A DNA stretch of 64,000 bases from Nocardia niwae NBRC 108934 = DSM 45340 (GCF_001613465.1 NZ_BDCK01000031.1:62001-126000); one strand, 5' to 3'. Positions 1 to 9,088 are shown, counted from the first letter of the stretch. The notes: generated by a model from the sequence alone, not told the origin. Numbers and translations: made by a program.

Positions 1-488
1 GTCGCGGTGGGGATGCTCAGCGAGGCGGCCATGTTCTTCGCCACCGCGGCGGCGGCGCCGCGCAGCACCTTGGACTCGTCGGCGGCGGTGTCGGCCTGCT
101 TCGGGCCGGAGGTCGGCGCGGCGTTCGACGTGGGCGCCGGGGTGGTCTGGGGAGCGCGCGTGGTCACCGCGGCCGGCTTGGCGGCGGCCGGTGCGGGCTT
201 GGCGGCGGCCGGGGCGGGCGCCTTCGGAGCCGCGGGGGTGGCGGGCTTGGCGTCGTTGCGCTTGGCTTCGGCGGGCTTGGCGGCCGCTGGAGCCGGTGCG
301 GGAGCGGCGGTCTGCGCGGGCGCGGAGGCGGGCTGGTTGTTGCCGGAGTCGCCACTCGTGTCAGGCGTGTAGTCGGCCAGGAACTCGTGCCAGCTCTCGT
401 CGACCGAGGATGGATCCTGTTTGAACTTCTGATACATCTCGTCGACTAACCACTGGTTCTGTCCGAACTGGGAAGTTGAGCTGCTCAC
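1..488 (-). CDS. kgd: Multifunctional 2-oxoglutarate decarboxylase/dehydrogenase Kgd, N-terminal part
   Basis: Partial gene; only about 162 N-terminal codons lie in the window and the rest runs off the left edge. The translation opens with MSSSTSQFGQNQW and continues through a segment with DEMYQKF and SWHEFL, the typical start of actinobacterial Kgd/OdhA. A long Ala/Pro/Lys-rich linker follows, which in this family joins the short N-terminal segment to the succinyltransferase-like and E1 domains. Kgd is a TCA-cycle enzyme acting on 2-oxoglutarate with thiamine diphosphate. The GTG start at 488 is preceded by a purine-rich AAGAGG about 12 nt upstream. The next ATG-like codons fall within the conserved N-terminus, so GTG is preferred. 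The linker explains the low-complexity Ala-rich frames on the opposite strand. Confidence 0.9.
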   Translation of the reverse strand, partial: MSSSTSQFGQNQWLVDEMYQKFKQDPSSVDESWHEFLADYTPDTSGDSGNNQPASAPAQTAAPAPAPAAAKPAEAKRNDAKPATPAAPKAPAPAAAKPAPAAAKPAAVTTRAPQTTPAPTSNAAPTSGPKQADTAADESKVLRGAAAAVAKNMAASLSIPTA

Positions 489-575
489 AGCAGGTGTTCG
501 CCTCTTTTCGTTCTTCGCGCTGCGACGTTTGTGACGTGCCCGGCACGGGGATCAGCGGATTGCGCGCCGATGCGC

Positions 576-614
576 CCTATCTGAGGATAGGCCCAGCAGC
601 GAATCGGCCGATTC
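576..614. promoter_or_regulatory. Hairpin plus 14-bp perfect palindrome between the ABC exporter and kgd
   Basis: Two symmetric elements sit in the 124-nt gap. CCTATC-TGAG-GATAGG (576-591) can form a 6-bp stem with a 4-nt loop. GAATCGGCCGATTC (601-614) is a perfect 14-nt palindrome that runs into the stop codon of the exporter gene. On the minus strand they lie downstream of the exporter and about 90-125 nt upstream of kgd. They could be a weak terminator, an operator for kgd, or both. No U-tract follows, and the assignment is inference. Confidence 0.35.
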
Positions 615-3600
615 ACTGACCACCCGACACCCCCGAACCTATTGGTGACGACCCGTCGTCACCTGAGAATATTCCCTCCGACGCCCGGGCCGCTGCCCAT
701 AGGCGGGCATACGGTCCACCCGCCGCGAGCAGCTCGGTGTGCGGGCCGAATTCCACGATTCGCCCATGGTCGACCACGGCGATCCGGTCGGCGCGCGCGG
801 CCGTGCCGAGCCGGTGCGCGACGATCACCGTGGTGCGGTCCCGGCTCAGCGATCGGCTCGCTGCCAGCACCGACGCCTCGGTGTCCGGGTCGAGCGTCGC
901 GGTGGCCTCGTCGAGCAGCAGCAAGTCCGGAGCGACCAGTTCGGCGCGGGCGAGCGCGATCAATTGCCGCTGCCCGGCCGAAAGGCCGCGGCCGCGCTCG
1001 CCGACCGGCTGGTTCATCCCGAGCGGGAGCGCGGCGATCATCTCCGTCGCACCCACCGCCGCGGCCGCCGCGGCGACCTCCTCCGGGGTGGCGAATGGTT
1101 TCCCGAATGCAATGTTGCTCGCCACGTCCCCGGTGAACAGGTGAGCTTCCTGGGGGACGATGCCAAGCCGCGCGCGATAGTCAGCGAGGCGGTAGTCGCG
1201 CACATCGGCGCCGTCCACCCGGATAGCGCCGGGCTCGTGCGCGACCACCGGGCCTCTGTTCTTCGCCACCGTGGGCTCGGCCACGCGCGGACGCGCGAGA
1301 CCGCCGGGATCCGGCGGCAGGTCGTACAGCCGCGCCAGCAACTTGACCACGGTCGACTTGCCCGCGCCGGTCGGTCCGACCAGGGCGAGGGTGGACCCCG
1401 CCGGAATGTGCAACGAGACGCCGTCCAGCGCCGGAACACGACTGCCCGGGTAGTGGAAGCGCACGTCGTCGAACGCAACTTCGCCGCGCAGCCCCGGTCC
1501 GATGGGTACCGGGTCGGCCGGATCGGCGGCGATCGAGGAGGGCGTGCGCAGCAGGTCCCCGATCCGGCGCAGGCCGACCCTGGCCTGCTGGTAGCCGTCG
1601 AAGACCTGGGACAGCTGCAGAATCGGCACGAACAGCAGCTCCAGATACAGCACGAAAGCGATCAGCGTTCCCGCGCTGGTCGCGCCGGAGGCTACGCCGC
1701 GCGCACCGAAGAACACCACCGCCGCCAACGCCACGTCGGCCCATCCGACGACGAACGCGAAGTACAGCGCGATCGCCCGCTGTGCGCGCAACCGGCTGTT
1801 GCGGTAGCGCTGCGAGTACTCGGCGAAACGACGGGCGGCGCGTGGTTCGTGCCGGTTGGCCTGCACCGCCCGCAAGCCGGTGACGTTCTCCTGGAAGTCG
1901 GCGTTGACCGCGGACACGTGCTCGCGCGACACGGTGTAGGCGGTGGAGGAAACCCGCCGGAACAGCACCGTCGCGATCAGCAGGGCGGGTACCGTCGCCA
2001 GCACCACGAGAGCCAGCGACACGTCGATGACCAGCAACGCGACCGTGATGCCGACCAGCGTCAGCAGGCCGACCAGGGTGGTGGCGACCCCGGTCTGCAG
2101 GAAGGTCGACAGCGCGTCGACATCGGTGGTCATCCGCGTCATGATCCGCCCGGACAGCTCGCGTTCGTAGTAGTCCAGGCCGAGCCGTTGCAGGTGCGCG
2201 AAGCTGCGGACGCGCAGGGCGAACAGCACCCGTTCCCCTGTGCGCGCGGTGAGCAGCGTGGTGGCCGCGCCGACCGCCCAGCCCGCCGCGGCCAGCACCG
2301 CGCCGAGCAGCGCGGCGCGGACCAGCGCCGTGGCGTGGTCGCCGAGCACGCCGTCATCGATCGCGTAGCGCACCAGCGGCGGGAAGGCGATCGCGATGGC
2401 CGCGTCCGCGGCCAGCAGCGCCATCACGGTCAGCACGAGCCCGCGGACGGCACGCAGCAGACGGGCGAGGCGGAAACGCGGATCCGGTTCGCGCAGCCGC
2501 TCCGCGTCCATGCCCGGTTGCTCGGTGGCGGGTGGAAGCAGCTCGATGGTCCGGCGCAGCTCGGGTGTCTCGCTGATATCGGCCGCCGCGCTGCCGAAGC
2601 GGCGACCGGCCGCACCGTCGAGTGCTCGCCCGTTGACGGCCGGGGCCGCGACCGAATCCGGCTCGGGCAGGACGTGCCCGGCCGGGCCCGGCAACCGGAT
2701 CACGCGGTCGGCGTGAGCGAGGGTGGATTCCCGGTGCGCGAGGATCAGCGTCGTGCGTCCGCCGCGGTCGGGCAGCGCGTCGAAGATCGCGGCCTCGGTC
2801 ACCGCGTCCACCGCGGAGGTGGCGTCGTCGAGCACCAGGATGCGCGGGCGGGCCAGCAGCGTCCTGGCCAGCGCGATCCGCTGCCGCTGCCCGCCGGAGA
2901 GAGTGAGGCCGCGCTCGCCGACCACCGTGTCGTAACCGTCGGGAAGCTCGGCGATGAATTCGTCGGCCGCGGCCTGGACGGCGGCCTGCCTGATCTCCTC
3001 GTCGGTGGCATCCGGCCGTCCGAGTGCGATATTGGCCGCGATGGTGTCGGAGAACAGGAACGGATCGTCGAAGACGACGCCGATCGCGGAGCGCAGGTCG
3101 GCGGCGCGCACGTCGGCGATGTCGACGCTCGTGGTTCCGGCGGTCCCGGTCCCGGTGCCGGTGGGCGAACTCGCGCGCGCGGCGAACGCGTCCCTCGCGC
3201 CCGCGTGCGCCGGTCCGTCGGTGAACAGCCGGATACTGCCCGCGTCTGGTGCGTAGAACCGGGGGAGCAGCAGGGCGAGCGTGGACTTGCCCGAACCCGC
3301 CGGGCCGATGACCGCCACCGTCTCGCCGGGCCGCACGCGCAAATCCAGTTCGCGCAGCACGGGACGGTCGGGATCGAATCCGAACGTCAGGGCATCGATC
3401 TCGATGCCGAGCGGTCCGTCCGGCAGCTCCGCCGGGCGCTCGGGCTCGGCGATCACCGGCGCGGTGTCGATCACTTGGAACACCCGCTCGGCCGCCGCCC
3501 TGGTCAGCTGGGCCATGACGATCACCGAGGAGAGGATCCGCGCGGTGCCGGTCATCACCGCGACGTAGGCGGCGAACGCGACGAAGGTGCCGATGCCGAT

Positions 3601-4458
3601 GCTGCCGTGCAGCGCGAGCAGGCCGCCGAGCGCGATCACCGCGACCATTCCGACCTGCGGGATCGTCGCGACGGTCGGCGCGAACCCGGCATCGATCCGC
3701 GCCGCGCGCATCCGCTCCGCGAACAGCTTGCGACCGTGCCGCTCCAGCAGATCGACCATCCGCGCTTCCTGGCCGAAGCCCTTGACCACCCGCACGCCGG
3801 TGACCGTCTCCTCGACGTGCTGGGCGAGATCGGCGGCGCGCTGCTGCGCCGACCAAGTAGCCGCGTGTAGGCGCGGCCGCATGCGATAGACCACCACGCC
3901 GATCGCGGGCACCACCAGCAACGCGACGGCGGCCAGCGGCGGGGACAGCCAGATCATGACCGCGGCGGCGAGACCGAATTCCAGCAGCGCCATGCCGGAC
4001 AGCGGCACCATCGCCAGCAGGCCTTGGACCAGCTGGAGGTCGGTGATCGAGCGCGACACCACCTGCCCGGTGCGCAGGGTGTCCTGGCCGACGCCGTCCA
4101 GCCGCTGCAGCGCGCCGAGCAGGTGCACCCGCAGTGCGTGCTGCACGTCCAAGGACAGCCGCCCGGCCAGCCAGCGCCGCCCGAAACCGGCCGCGGACCG
4201 GCTGACCGCCACTACGAGGATCAGCCAGGCGACGGCGCTGATCGCCGCCGTGTCACCGATCCCCGCCGCGTCCACGGCACGTTTGGTCAAGAGTGGTCCG
4301 GCGGTCTCGACGATCGCTCCGCCGAGCACCGCCGCCGCGAGCCCGGCCAGCACCGTCCGATGCGGTAGGCATTCGGCCCACAGCCTGCGTATCCAGCCCG
4401 GTTCGGCTCCCCCGTCCACGTCGTGCGCTCGCCCCCTCGGTCGTACCGTTCTCGTCAT
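613..4458 (-). CDS. Full-size fused ABC exporter (TMD-NBD-TMD-NBD), asymmetric ATP sites
   Basis: About 1281 aa, with two complete type-IV exporter halves in one chain. Each half has a transmembrane domain of roughly 300 residues followed by a nucleotide-binding domain. NBD1 has Walker A GPAGSGKST, signature LSGGQRQR, and Walker B ILVLDDATSAVD, where Asp replaces the catalytic Glu. NBD2 has Walker A GPTGAGKST, a non-canonical signature LSAGQRQL, and an intact LLLLDEATATLD. Both H-loop histidines are present (LILAHRE, VIVAHRL). NBD1 Walker B and the NBD2 signature form the same composite ATP site in known heterodimeric exporters, so one degenerate and one active site are predicted. Substrate unknown (drug, lipid or siderophore are all possible). 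ATG 4458 was chosen; an in-frame GTG at 4473 would add five residues. Confidence 0.9.
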   Translation of the reverse strand: MTRTVRPRGRAHDVDGGAEPGWIRRLWAECLPHRTVLAGLAAAVLGGAIVETAGPLLTKRAVDAAGIGDTAAISAVAWLILVVAVSRSAAGFGRRWLAGRLSLDVQHALRVHLLGALQRLDGVGQDTLRTGQVVSRSITDLQLVQGLLAMVPLSGMALLEFGLAAAVMIWLSPPLAAVALLVVPAIGVVVYRMRPRLHAATWSAQQRAADLAQHVEETVTGVRVVKGFGQEARMVDLLERHGRKLFAERMRAARIDAGFAPTVATIPQVGMVAVIALGGLLALHGSIGIGTFVAFAAYVAVMTGTARILSSVIVMAQLTRAAAERVFQVIDTAPVIAEPERPAELPDGPLGIEIDALTFGFDPDRPVLRELDLRVRPGETVAVIGPAGSGKSTLALLLPRFYAPDAGSIRLFTDGPAHAGARDAFAARASSPTGTGTGTAGTTSVDIADVRAADLRSAIGVVFDDPFLFSDTIAANIALGRPDATDEEIRQAAVQAAADEFIAELPDGYDTVVGERGLTLSGGQRQRIALARTLLARPRILVLDDATSAVDAVTEAAIFDALPDRGGRTTLILAHRESTLAHADRVIRLPGPAGHVLPEPDSVAAPAVNGRALDGAAGRRFGSAAADISETPELRRTIELLPPATEQPGMDAERLREPDPRFRLARLLRAVRGLVLTVMALLAADAAIAIAFPPLVRYAIDDGVLGDHATALVRAALLGAVLAAAGWAVGAATTLLTARTGERVLFALRVRSFAHLQRLGLDYYERELSGRIMTRMTTDVDALSTFLQTGVATTLVGLLTLVGITVALLVIDVSLALVVLATVPALLIATVLFRRVSSTAYTVSREHVSAVNADFQENVTGLRAVQANRHEPRAARRFAEYSQRYRNSRLRAQRAIALYFAFVVGWADVALAAVVFFGARGVASGATSAGTLIAFVLYLELLFVPILQLSQVFDGYQQARVGLRRIGDLLRTPSSIAADPADPVPIGPGLRGEVAFDDVRFHYPGSRVPALDGVSLHIPAGSTLALVGPTGAGKSTVVKLLARLYDLPPDPGGLARPRVAEPTVAKNRGPVVAHEPGAIRVDGADVRDYRLADYRARLGIVPQEAHLFTGDVASNIAFGKPFATPEEVAAAAAAVGATEMIAALPLGMNQPVGERGRGLSAGQRQLIALARAELVAPDLLLLDEATATLDPDTEASVLAASRSLSRDRTTVIVAHRLGTAARADRIAVVDHGRIVEFGPHTELLAAGGPYARLWAAARASEGIFSGDDGSSPIGSGVSGGQ

Positions 4459-4508
4459 CGACGGTACCGACACCGACCGACAAGCCGTTGTTCCCTACCG
4501 GGCTCGGA

Positions 4509-5291
4509 TCACAGGTCGCGGGTGCGCAGACTCCACCAGCTCGCGGCGCCCAGGCCGATGGTCCACAGCAACAGCACCACGACCGCGGCCGGTGTGGGGG
4601 CCAGCACCTCGCTGTCGGAGTAGGAGCCGACCGCCACCGTGCCGACGGTGGCGGAGACCGGCAGCACGGTGACCACGCCCGGGATGCCGAGGCCGCGCGC
4701 GATCAGCCAGATCAAGGGTTCGGCGAGCACGATCCAGCCGAGCAGCAGCGGCACCGCCCTGGTCGAGGATCGCAGCAGGATGCCCGCGCTCGCGCCGATC
4801 AGCGACCAGCAGACCGCGGCCAGCAGTCCGCCGCCGAGCACCGCGAACAATTCGCCGGTGACGGCGATCTTGTCACGTCCGACGCCGAACAGGGCTGCCG
4901 CCGACACCAGTTCCAGCGCGACCGCCGCCGCCAGCGCACAACACCCGGTGACCAGGAATTTCGCGGCGACGAGCCGGTCACGGTCGGCGGTGAACAGCGC
5001 GGTCACCGGCATGCTCTGGTACCGGTATTCCGCGCCGGTGCCCACGGCGCCGAAGACGGCGGCCGCCAGCACGAGCAGTGCGAGGCCGACGTAGAGCCCG
5101 ATCGTCGCCGCGCCCGTGGCCGGCTGGCCGCGCGGATCCGGCGGCCCGGCCAGGCTCGCCGACACGAGGCTCGCGAACAGCGCCACGCCGAGCAGCGCGG
5201 CGGCGAGCGTGCGGCCGCGCGGCATCGTGACGACCTTGCGCACCTCGGAGTTGACGTTCGGCACCAGGTCCGCGGGCAGGATGGCGATCAT
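4509..5291 (-). CDS. ABC-2 type transporter permease
   Basis: A 260-aa integral membrane protein with about six hydrophobic segments. A first segment near residues 28-48 is followed by a polar loop, and an AEYRYQSMPVTAL region resembles the cytoplasmic coupling loop of ABC-2 permeases that move lipids, drugs or bacteriocins. Its start overlaps the stop of the upstream ATPase gene by 4 nt (ATGA), so the two are almost certainly translated together as a transporter. The N-terminal stretch with SEVRKVVTMPRG matches the usual cytosolic entry of the family. Substrate not inferable. Confidence 0.85.
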   Translation of the reverse strand: MIAILPADLVPNVNSEVRKVVTMPRGRTLAAALLGVALFASLVSASLAGPPDPRGQPATGAATIGLYVGLALLVLAAAVFGAVGTGAEYRYQSMPVTALFTADRDRLVAAKFLVTGCCALAAAVALELVSAAALFGVGRDKIAVTGELFAVLGGGLLAAVCWSLIGASAGILLRSSTRAVPLLLGWIVLAEPLIWLIARGLGIPGVVTVLPVSATVGTVAVGSYSDSEVLAPTPAAVVVLLLWTIGLGAASWWSLRTRDL

Positions 5292-6277
5292 CGTGGGATT
5301 CCGTAGGGCATCGGCGAGGGTGGCTGGGCGGCGGGCGCGGCGAGGCCCGGATAGTGCGGTGCGGGCGCGGCGCTGGGTTTGGTCAGCGACGCCAGAACGC
5401 GGTCGGGATGGATCGGGTCGGGCACGATGCTGTCGATCCGCACCTGCGCCGCCGCGGCCGCCGTCCTGATCTGCGCTTCGGTCGCCTCGGCGACGGCGAG
5501 GCGACCGTCCGGCCGGATCACCGCATCGGTGAAGCCCTGTGCCGCGAGCATGGTGGCCAGCGCGATCGGGGTGGACGCGGCGACGACCAGCCGGTCCGGA
5601 TGCCCGCGCCGCAGCCGCGCAGGCGTCCCCTGGTAGACCACCGCGCCCTCGTTCAGCACGACGAGCTGATCCGCGGCGGGCAGTACCGCGCCGAGACTCT
5701 CGCTGGTCAGCAGGACGCTACCGCCGCGCAGGGTATGCCTGCGCAGGAAGTCCTGCAGCCACCCGCGTTCGGCGGCGTCCAGCCCCTCCATCGGCTCGTC
5801 CAGCACCAGCAGCGGGGGGTCGCCGAGCAGCGCGGTGGCCAGGGCCAGCCTGGTGTGCTGCCCGATCGACAGCGCGCCGATCTTCGTCGAGGCGTGGTCG
5901 TCCAGGCCCACCAGCTCGAGTACCTCGGTCACCCGGCTGTCGGCGACGCGCGCCGCGGCGGCGTAGATCCAGAGGTGATCTCGGGCGGTACGGGCCGGAT
6001 GCAGTCCGCGTGGCGCGAGCACGCCGCCGATCACACCCGCGGAGCCCGCGCCGTCCCGCCGGGAACCGGGCCCGCCGACGGACGCGGTTCCGGTAGTGGG
6101 GACGAGCAGTCCGAGCAGCACCCGCAGGATCGTGGTCTTGCCCGCGCCGCGCGGACCGACCAGCGCGGCGACGGTGCCGGAGGGAACGGTGAAGCTGACG
6201 TCGGTCAGGGCGGTCGCCAGCTCGTACCGCTTGGTCAGGCCACGGACCGCGAACGCGATCGGCCGCGTTCCGCTCAT
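5288..6277 (-). CDS. ABC transporter ATP-binding protein with altered signature and H-loop
   Basis: 329 aa. The N-terminal ABC domain (about 1-220) has Walker A GPRGAGKTT and Walker B LLVLDEPMEGLD. The signature reads LSIGQHTR instead of LSGGQ, and the H-loop position reads VLLTSESLGAV, so the usual switch histidine appears to be Glu. The remaining 100 residues form the C-terminal extension seen in ABC-2 drug-exporter ATPases, ending in a Pro-rich tail. It overlaps the gene before it and the gene after it by 4 nt each (both ATGA). The partner is the ABC-2 permease immediately downstream. Weak or regulated ATPase activity is an inference from the substitutions. Confidence 0.85.
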   Translation of the reverse strand: MSGTRPIAFAVRGLTKRYELATALTDVSFTVPSGTVAALVGPRGAGKTTILRVLLGLLVPTTGTASVGGPGSRRDGAGSAGVIGGVLAPRGLHPARTARDHLWIYAAAARVADSRVTEVLELVGLDDHASTKIGALSIGQHTRLALATALLGDPPLLVLDEPMEGLDAAERGWLQDFLRRHTLRGGSVLLTSESLGAVLPAADQLVVLNEGAVVYQGTPARLRRGHPDRLVVAASTPIALATMLAAQGFTDAVIRPDGRLAVAEATEAQIRTAAAAAQVRIDSIVPDPIHPDRVLASLTKPSAAPAPHYPGLAAPAAQPPSPMPYGIPR

Positions 6278-7008
6278 CGCGGCGTGGCCGGAGGGTGCGG
6301 CTTCGCCGGATCGATCGCGGTGAGCGGCTCGGCGTCGATGATCAGGTGTCCGGGCCAGGTGGCGGGCGGCGGCCCGAATGCCTTGCGCGCGTTGGTGATC
6401 GTGGCCTTGCCCAGCGCCCGGTTACCCGCGCCGCCGATCACGGCGCCGATGCCCGCGGGCAGCACCTTGCCCGCCATCAGGGCGGCGCGCTTGGTGATGA
6501 ACCGGACGATGAACCGCTTCAGCAGCGAGTCGTTCATGCTCGACAGACCGGGGATGCGGTTGGCGAAGGCGCTGCCCCAGTTCTTCGCGGAACTGCCGAC
6601 ACTCTTCTGCACGATCTGCATGCCGCTCTCGCCCAGCACCACCGCGAGCACCAGCGCCCTGCGTTGCTCCTGGTCCTCCGGGGTGATGCCGTGCACCGAG
6701 GCCACCGCCAGGGTGAACACCGCGGAGGCCTCCATGAAGAAGGTGGTCTCCGCGCTCACCGCCGCGATGGCCGCGACGGTGCCGACGCCGGGGAAGGCCG
6801 CGGTCGCGCCGACCGCGCTGCCGCTGCCGGTCACCGCGAGCAGGTACTGCTTCTCCAGCCGGTCGATGATCTGCGCTGGGCTTTCCTCCGGATGGGAGCG
6901 GCGGATTCGGTCCACGTACTTGGCGACCGCGGGGGCCTGCAGGCGGGACCCGGTGTCGAGCAGCTCGACCACCGTCTTCTCGAACGCGCCTTTGAGCATC
7001 GGCGGCAT
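6274..7008 (-). CDS. EcsC-like conserved protein, first gene of an ABC transporter operon
   Basis: 244 aa. Not confidently recognised. An N-terminal helix-rich region (LKGAFEKTVVELLDTG) is followed by an Ala/Gly-rich hydrophobic stretch (about 60-110) with AAFPGVGTVAAI and FFMEASAVFTLAVA, reminiscent of EcsC-family membrane-associated proteins. The C-terminal half is basic with a second Gly-rich stretch (AGKVLPAGIGAVIGGAG), and the tail is Pro-rich. It overlaps the downstream ATPase gene by 4 nt, so it probably belongs with that transporter. EcsC itself is encoded with an ABC transporter in Bacillus, which fits the context. Function otherwise unknown. Confidence 0.7.
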   Translation of the reverse strand: MPPMLKGAFEKTVVELLDTGSRLQAPAVAKYVDRIRRSHPEESPAQIIDRLEKQYLLAVTGSGSAVGATAAFPGVGTVAAIAAVSAETTFFMEASAVFTLAVASVHGITPEDQEQRRALVLAVVLGESGMQIVQKSVGSSAKNWGSAFANRIPGLSSMNDSLLKRFIVRFITKRAALMAGKVLPAGIGAVIGGAGNRALGKATITNARKAFGPPPATWPGHLIIDAEPLTAIDPAKPHPPATPR

Positions 7009-7137
7009 CCTCCTCTTCCGGTCTGCTGGGTAGAACTGTATGGCACCGGTTGCCGTCAGCTCGTCATGACAACGAAGTACCCAGCCGCATCGGTTCCACC
7101 GGCGGCTGCCTCGCTTTCGACCCGGACGGGTGGGCTG

Positions 7138-8163
7138 CTACTCGGGGGTGTGGATCGCGGGCACGCGTTCGCCCAACGGCGGAGGGGGCGGCGGGGTTCC
7201 GTCGCCGAACGGCCTGCCGCCGAGCGCCTCCCGGCCGTGCGGGGTCAGCCAGTTGGACAGATCGGGGCCCTTGGGAACTATCCCGGTCGGGTTGATGTCC
7301 CGGTGCACGACGTAGTAGTGCGTCTTGATCTGCCCGAAGTCGATGGTGTCGCCGAAGCCGGGGGTCTGGTACAGATCGCGCGTGTACGCCCACAGCACCG
7401 GCATCTCGGAGAGCTTGGAGCGGTTGCACTTGAAGTGGCCGTGGTACACCGCGTCGAACCGGACCAGCGTGGTGAACAGCCGGACATCGGCCTCGGTGAT
7501 CGTGTCGCCGACCAGATACCGTTGCGCGGCAAGGCGTTCGGACAACCAGTCCAGGCGGCGGAAGAGCCGGTCGTAGGCGGCGTCGTAGGCGTCCTGCGCC
7601 CCGGCGAACCCGCAGCGGTAGACGCCGTTGTTGACGTCACGGAATACCGCGAGGTTCACCTCGTCGATCTCCGCGCGCAGCGGCTCGGGGTACAGCTGCG
7701 GCGCGCCGGGGCGGTGGTGCGCGGTCCACTCGGTGGAGAAGTCGAGGGTGATCTGCGCGTAGTCGTTGGTGACGACCTGTCCGGTGGGCACGTCCACGAC
7801 GGCGGGCACGGTGATGCCTCGCGGGTAGTCCGGGAACCGGGCCAGGTAGGCGTCGCGCAGCCGGGGGATGCCGAGCACCGGGTCGACGCCACCTGGATCC
7901 AGATCGAAGGTCCAGCTGAGCTTGTCGTGCGTGGGCCCGCACAGGCCGAGCGAGAGCACCGGCTCCAGCCCGAGCAGACGGCGCACGATCAGCGTCCGGT
8001 TGGCCCACGGGCAGGCGCGGGCCGCGACCAGCCGGTAGCGCCCCGGCTCGACCGGGTAGCCGTCGCGGCCGTCGGCCGTGATCCGGGTGGTGATGTAGTT
8101 GGTGTCCCTCTTGAACTCGCCGGGCTCGACGTAGGAACCGGTTTTGCTGGCCGACTTGGTCAC
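7138..8163 (-). CDS. ECM4/YqjG-type glutathionyl- or mycothiol-dependent hydroquinone reductase
   Basis: 341 aa. The thioredoxin-like N-terminal domain carries the Cys-Pro-Trp-Ala motif (ARACPWANR, near residue 50) that defines the Xi-class/ECM4 transferases. These reduce S-thiol adducts of hydroquinones by attacking the adduct with the motif cysteine. The C-terminal all-alpha domain includes the usual GDTITEADVRLFTTLVRFD segment. Actinomycetes generally use mycothiol rather than glutathione, so the physiological thiol may be mycothiol (inference). It is divergent from the enoyl-CoA hydratase gene with only 38 nt between starts. The C-terminus is Pro-rich (seven consecutive Pro codons), which is unusual for the family. 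Confidence 0.85.
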   Translation of the reverse strand: MTKSASKTGSYVEPGEFKRDTNYITTRITADGRDGYPVEPGRYRLVAARACPWANRTLIVRRLLGLEPVLSLGLCGPTHDKLSWTFDLDPGGVDPVLGIPRLRDAYLARFPDYPRGITVPAVVDVPTGQVVTNDYAQITLDFSTEWTAHHRPGAPQLYPEPLRAEIDEVNLAVFRDVNNGVYRCGFAGAQDAYDAAYDRLFRRLDWLSERLAAQRYLVGDTITEADVRLFTTLVRFDAVYHGHFKCNRSKLSEMPVLWAYTRDLYQTPGFGDTIDFGQIKTHYYVVHRDINPTGIVPKGPDLSNWLTPHGREALGGRPFGDGTPPPPPPLGERVPAIHTPE

Positions 8164-8201
8164 ATCGACAGTCTTCCAGATCGACCTCGTACGCTGACCG
8201 G

Positions 8202-8996
8202 ATGAGTGAAACGAAGGCCACCCGCCTGGAACGCGACTTCACCGACGGGGGCGCGGAGGTGGCGACCCTCACGCTCGCCCACCCGCCGCTCAACCTCTTC
8301 GATCGGTCGATGCTGGACGCGCTGATCGCCGACGTCGCCGAGCTGTCCGCGCGGCCGCCGCGTGCCCTGCTGCTGCGCGCCGAGGGCAAGGTGGTGTCCG
8401 GCGGCGTCGACGTGCACGTCTTCGAGGGGCTGACCCCGGAGCAGGGCGCCGAACTGTGGCGCACCTTGTTCGCGCAGATCATCCATCCGCTGGAGGCGCT
8501 GCCCTGCCCGGTGGTGTTCGCCGCGCACGGGTTGACCCTCACCGCCGCCTTCGAGATCGCTCTCGCCTGCGACATCCTGCTCGCGGCGCCGAAGGCCAGG
8601 TTCGGGTTGGTGGAGATCGTGGTCGGGCTGACCCCCTCGATGGGCGGGCCGCAGCGTCTGGCCGAACGCGCGGGCTCGGGCCGGGCCCGCGAGTTCGTGA
8701 TGACCGGCGACCTCTACGACGCCGCGACCATGGCGGAGTGGGGCGTGGTCAACGCGGTGCACGAAGACCTCGACGCCGCGGCGCGAGCGCTGACCGGCCG
8801 GCTGGCCGATGGGCCGACGAAGGCCAATGCGGCGACCAAGAAGATCATCGAGGCCTGGCGTTCCGGCGGTGTGGCGCACGCGGATTCGGTGACGCCCGAG
8901 GTGTCCGGAGCGCTGTTCGACACCGAGGATCTGAAGGGCGGGGTGCGCAGTTTCCTCGAGCAGGGGCCGGGGAAAGCGCGCTACGCGGGCCGGTGA
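8202..8996 (+). CDS. Enoyl-CoA hydratase/isomerase family protein
   Basis: 264 aa, the usual length for crotonase-fold proteins. An N-terminal beta-strand region (ATLTLAHPPLNLFDRSML) precedes the oxyanion-hole region, LRAEGKVVSGGVDVHVFEG, and HGLTLTAAFEIALACDILLAAPKARFG matches the conserved crotonase core. The usual catalytic Glu of true hydratases is not obvious, since the corresponding region reads FGLVEIVVGLTPSMGG, so the reaction (hydratase, isomerase or other) is open. ATG at 8202 is the first codon after the divergent 38-nt gap. The downstream neighbour is an AMP-binding acyl-CoA synthetase homologue, which suggests a fatty-acid or side-chain catabolic role. Confidence 0.87.
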   Translation: MSETKATRLERDFTDGGAEVATLTLAHPPLNLFDRSMLDALIADVAELSARPPRALLLRAEGKVVSGGVDVHVFEGLTPEQGAELWRTLFAQIIHPLEALPCPVVFAAHGLTLTAAFEIALACDILLAAPKARFGLVEIVVGLTPSMGGPQRLAERAGSGRAREFVMTGDLYDAATMAEWGVVNAVHEDLDAAARALTGRLADGPTKANAATKKIIEAWRSGGVAHADSVTPEVSGALFDTEDLKGGVRSFLEQGPGKARYAGR

Positions 8997-9056
8997 CAGC
9001 TGGGACACGTTCATCGCCTATTCCAGCGAAGTTGTGACATGCGTCATATAGTCGCA

Positions 9057-9077
9057 GTGCCTGATACCTCGAGGCAC
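9057..9077. promoter_or_regulatory. Inverted repeat upstream of the AMP-binding gene
   Basis: GTGCCT and AGGCAC form 6-bp arms separated by 9 nt, immediately before the ribosome-binding purine run (GGAGGA, about 9080-9085) of the AMP-binding gene. It could be an operator or a small 5'-UTR hairpin that occludes the ribosome-binding site. Seen in sequence only; no regulator is assigned. Confidence 0.3.
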
Positions 9078-9088
9078 GCGGAGGACGA

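Noticed and set aside
739..3870. Very long plus-strand open frame opposite the fused ABC exporter
   Set aside because: Its translation is Arg/Gly/Asp-rich without domains, while the minus-strand frame has complete ABC motifs. High GC makes long antisense frames common.
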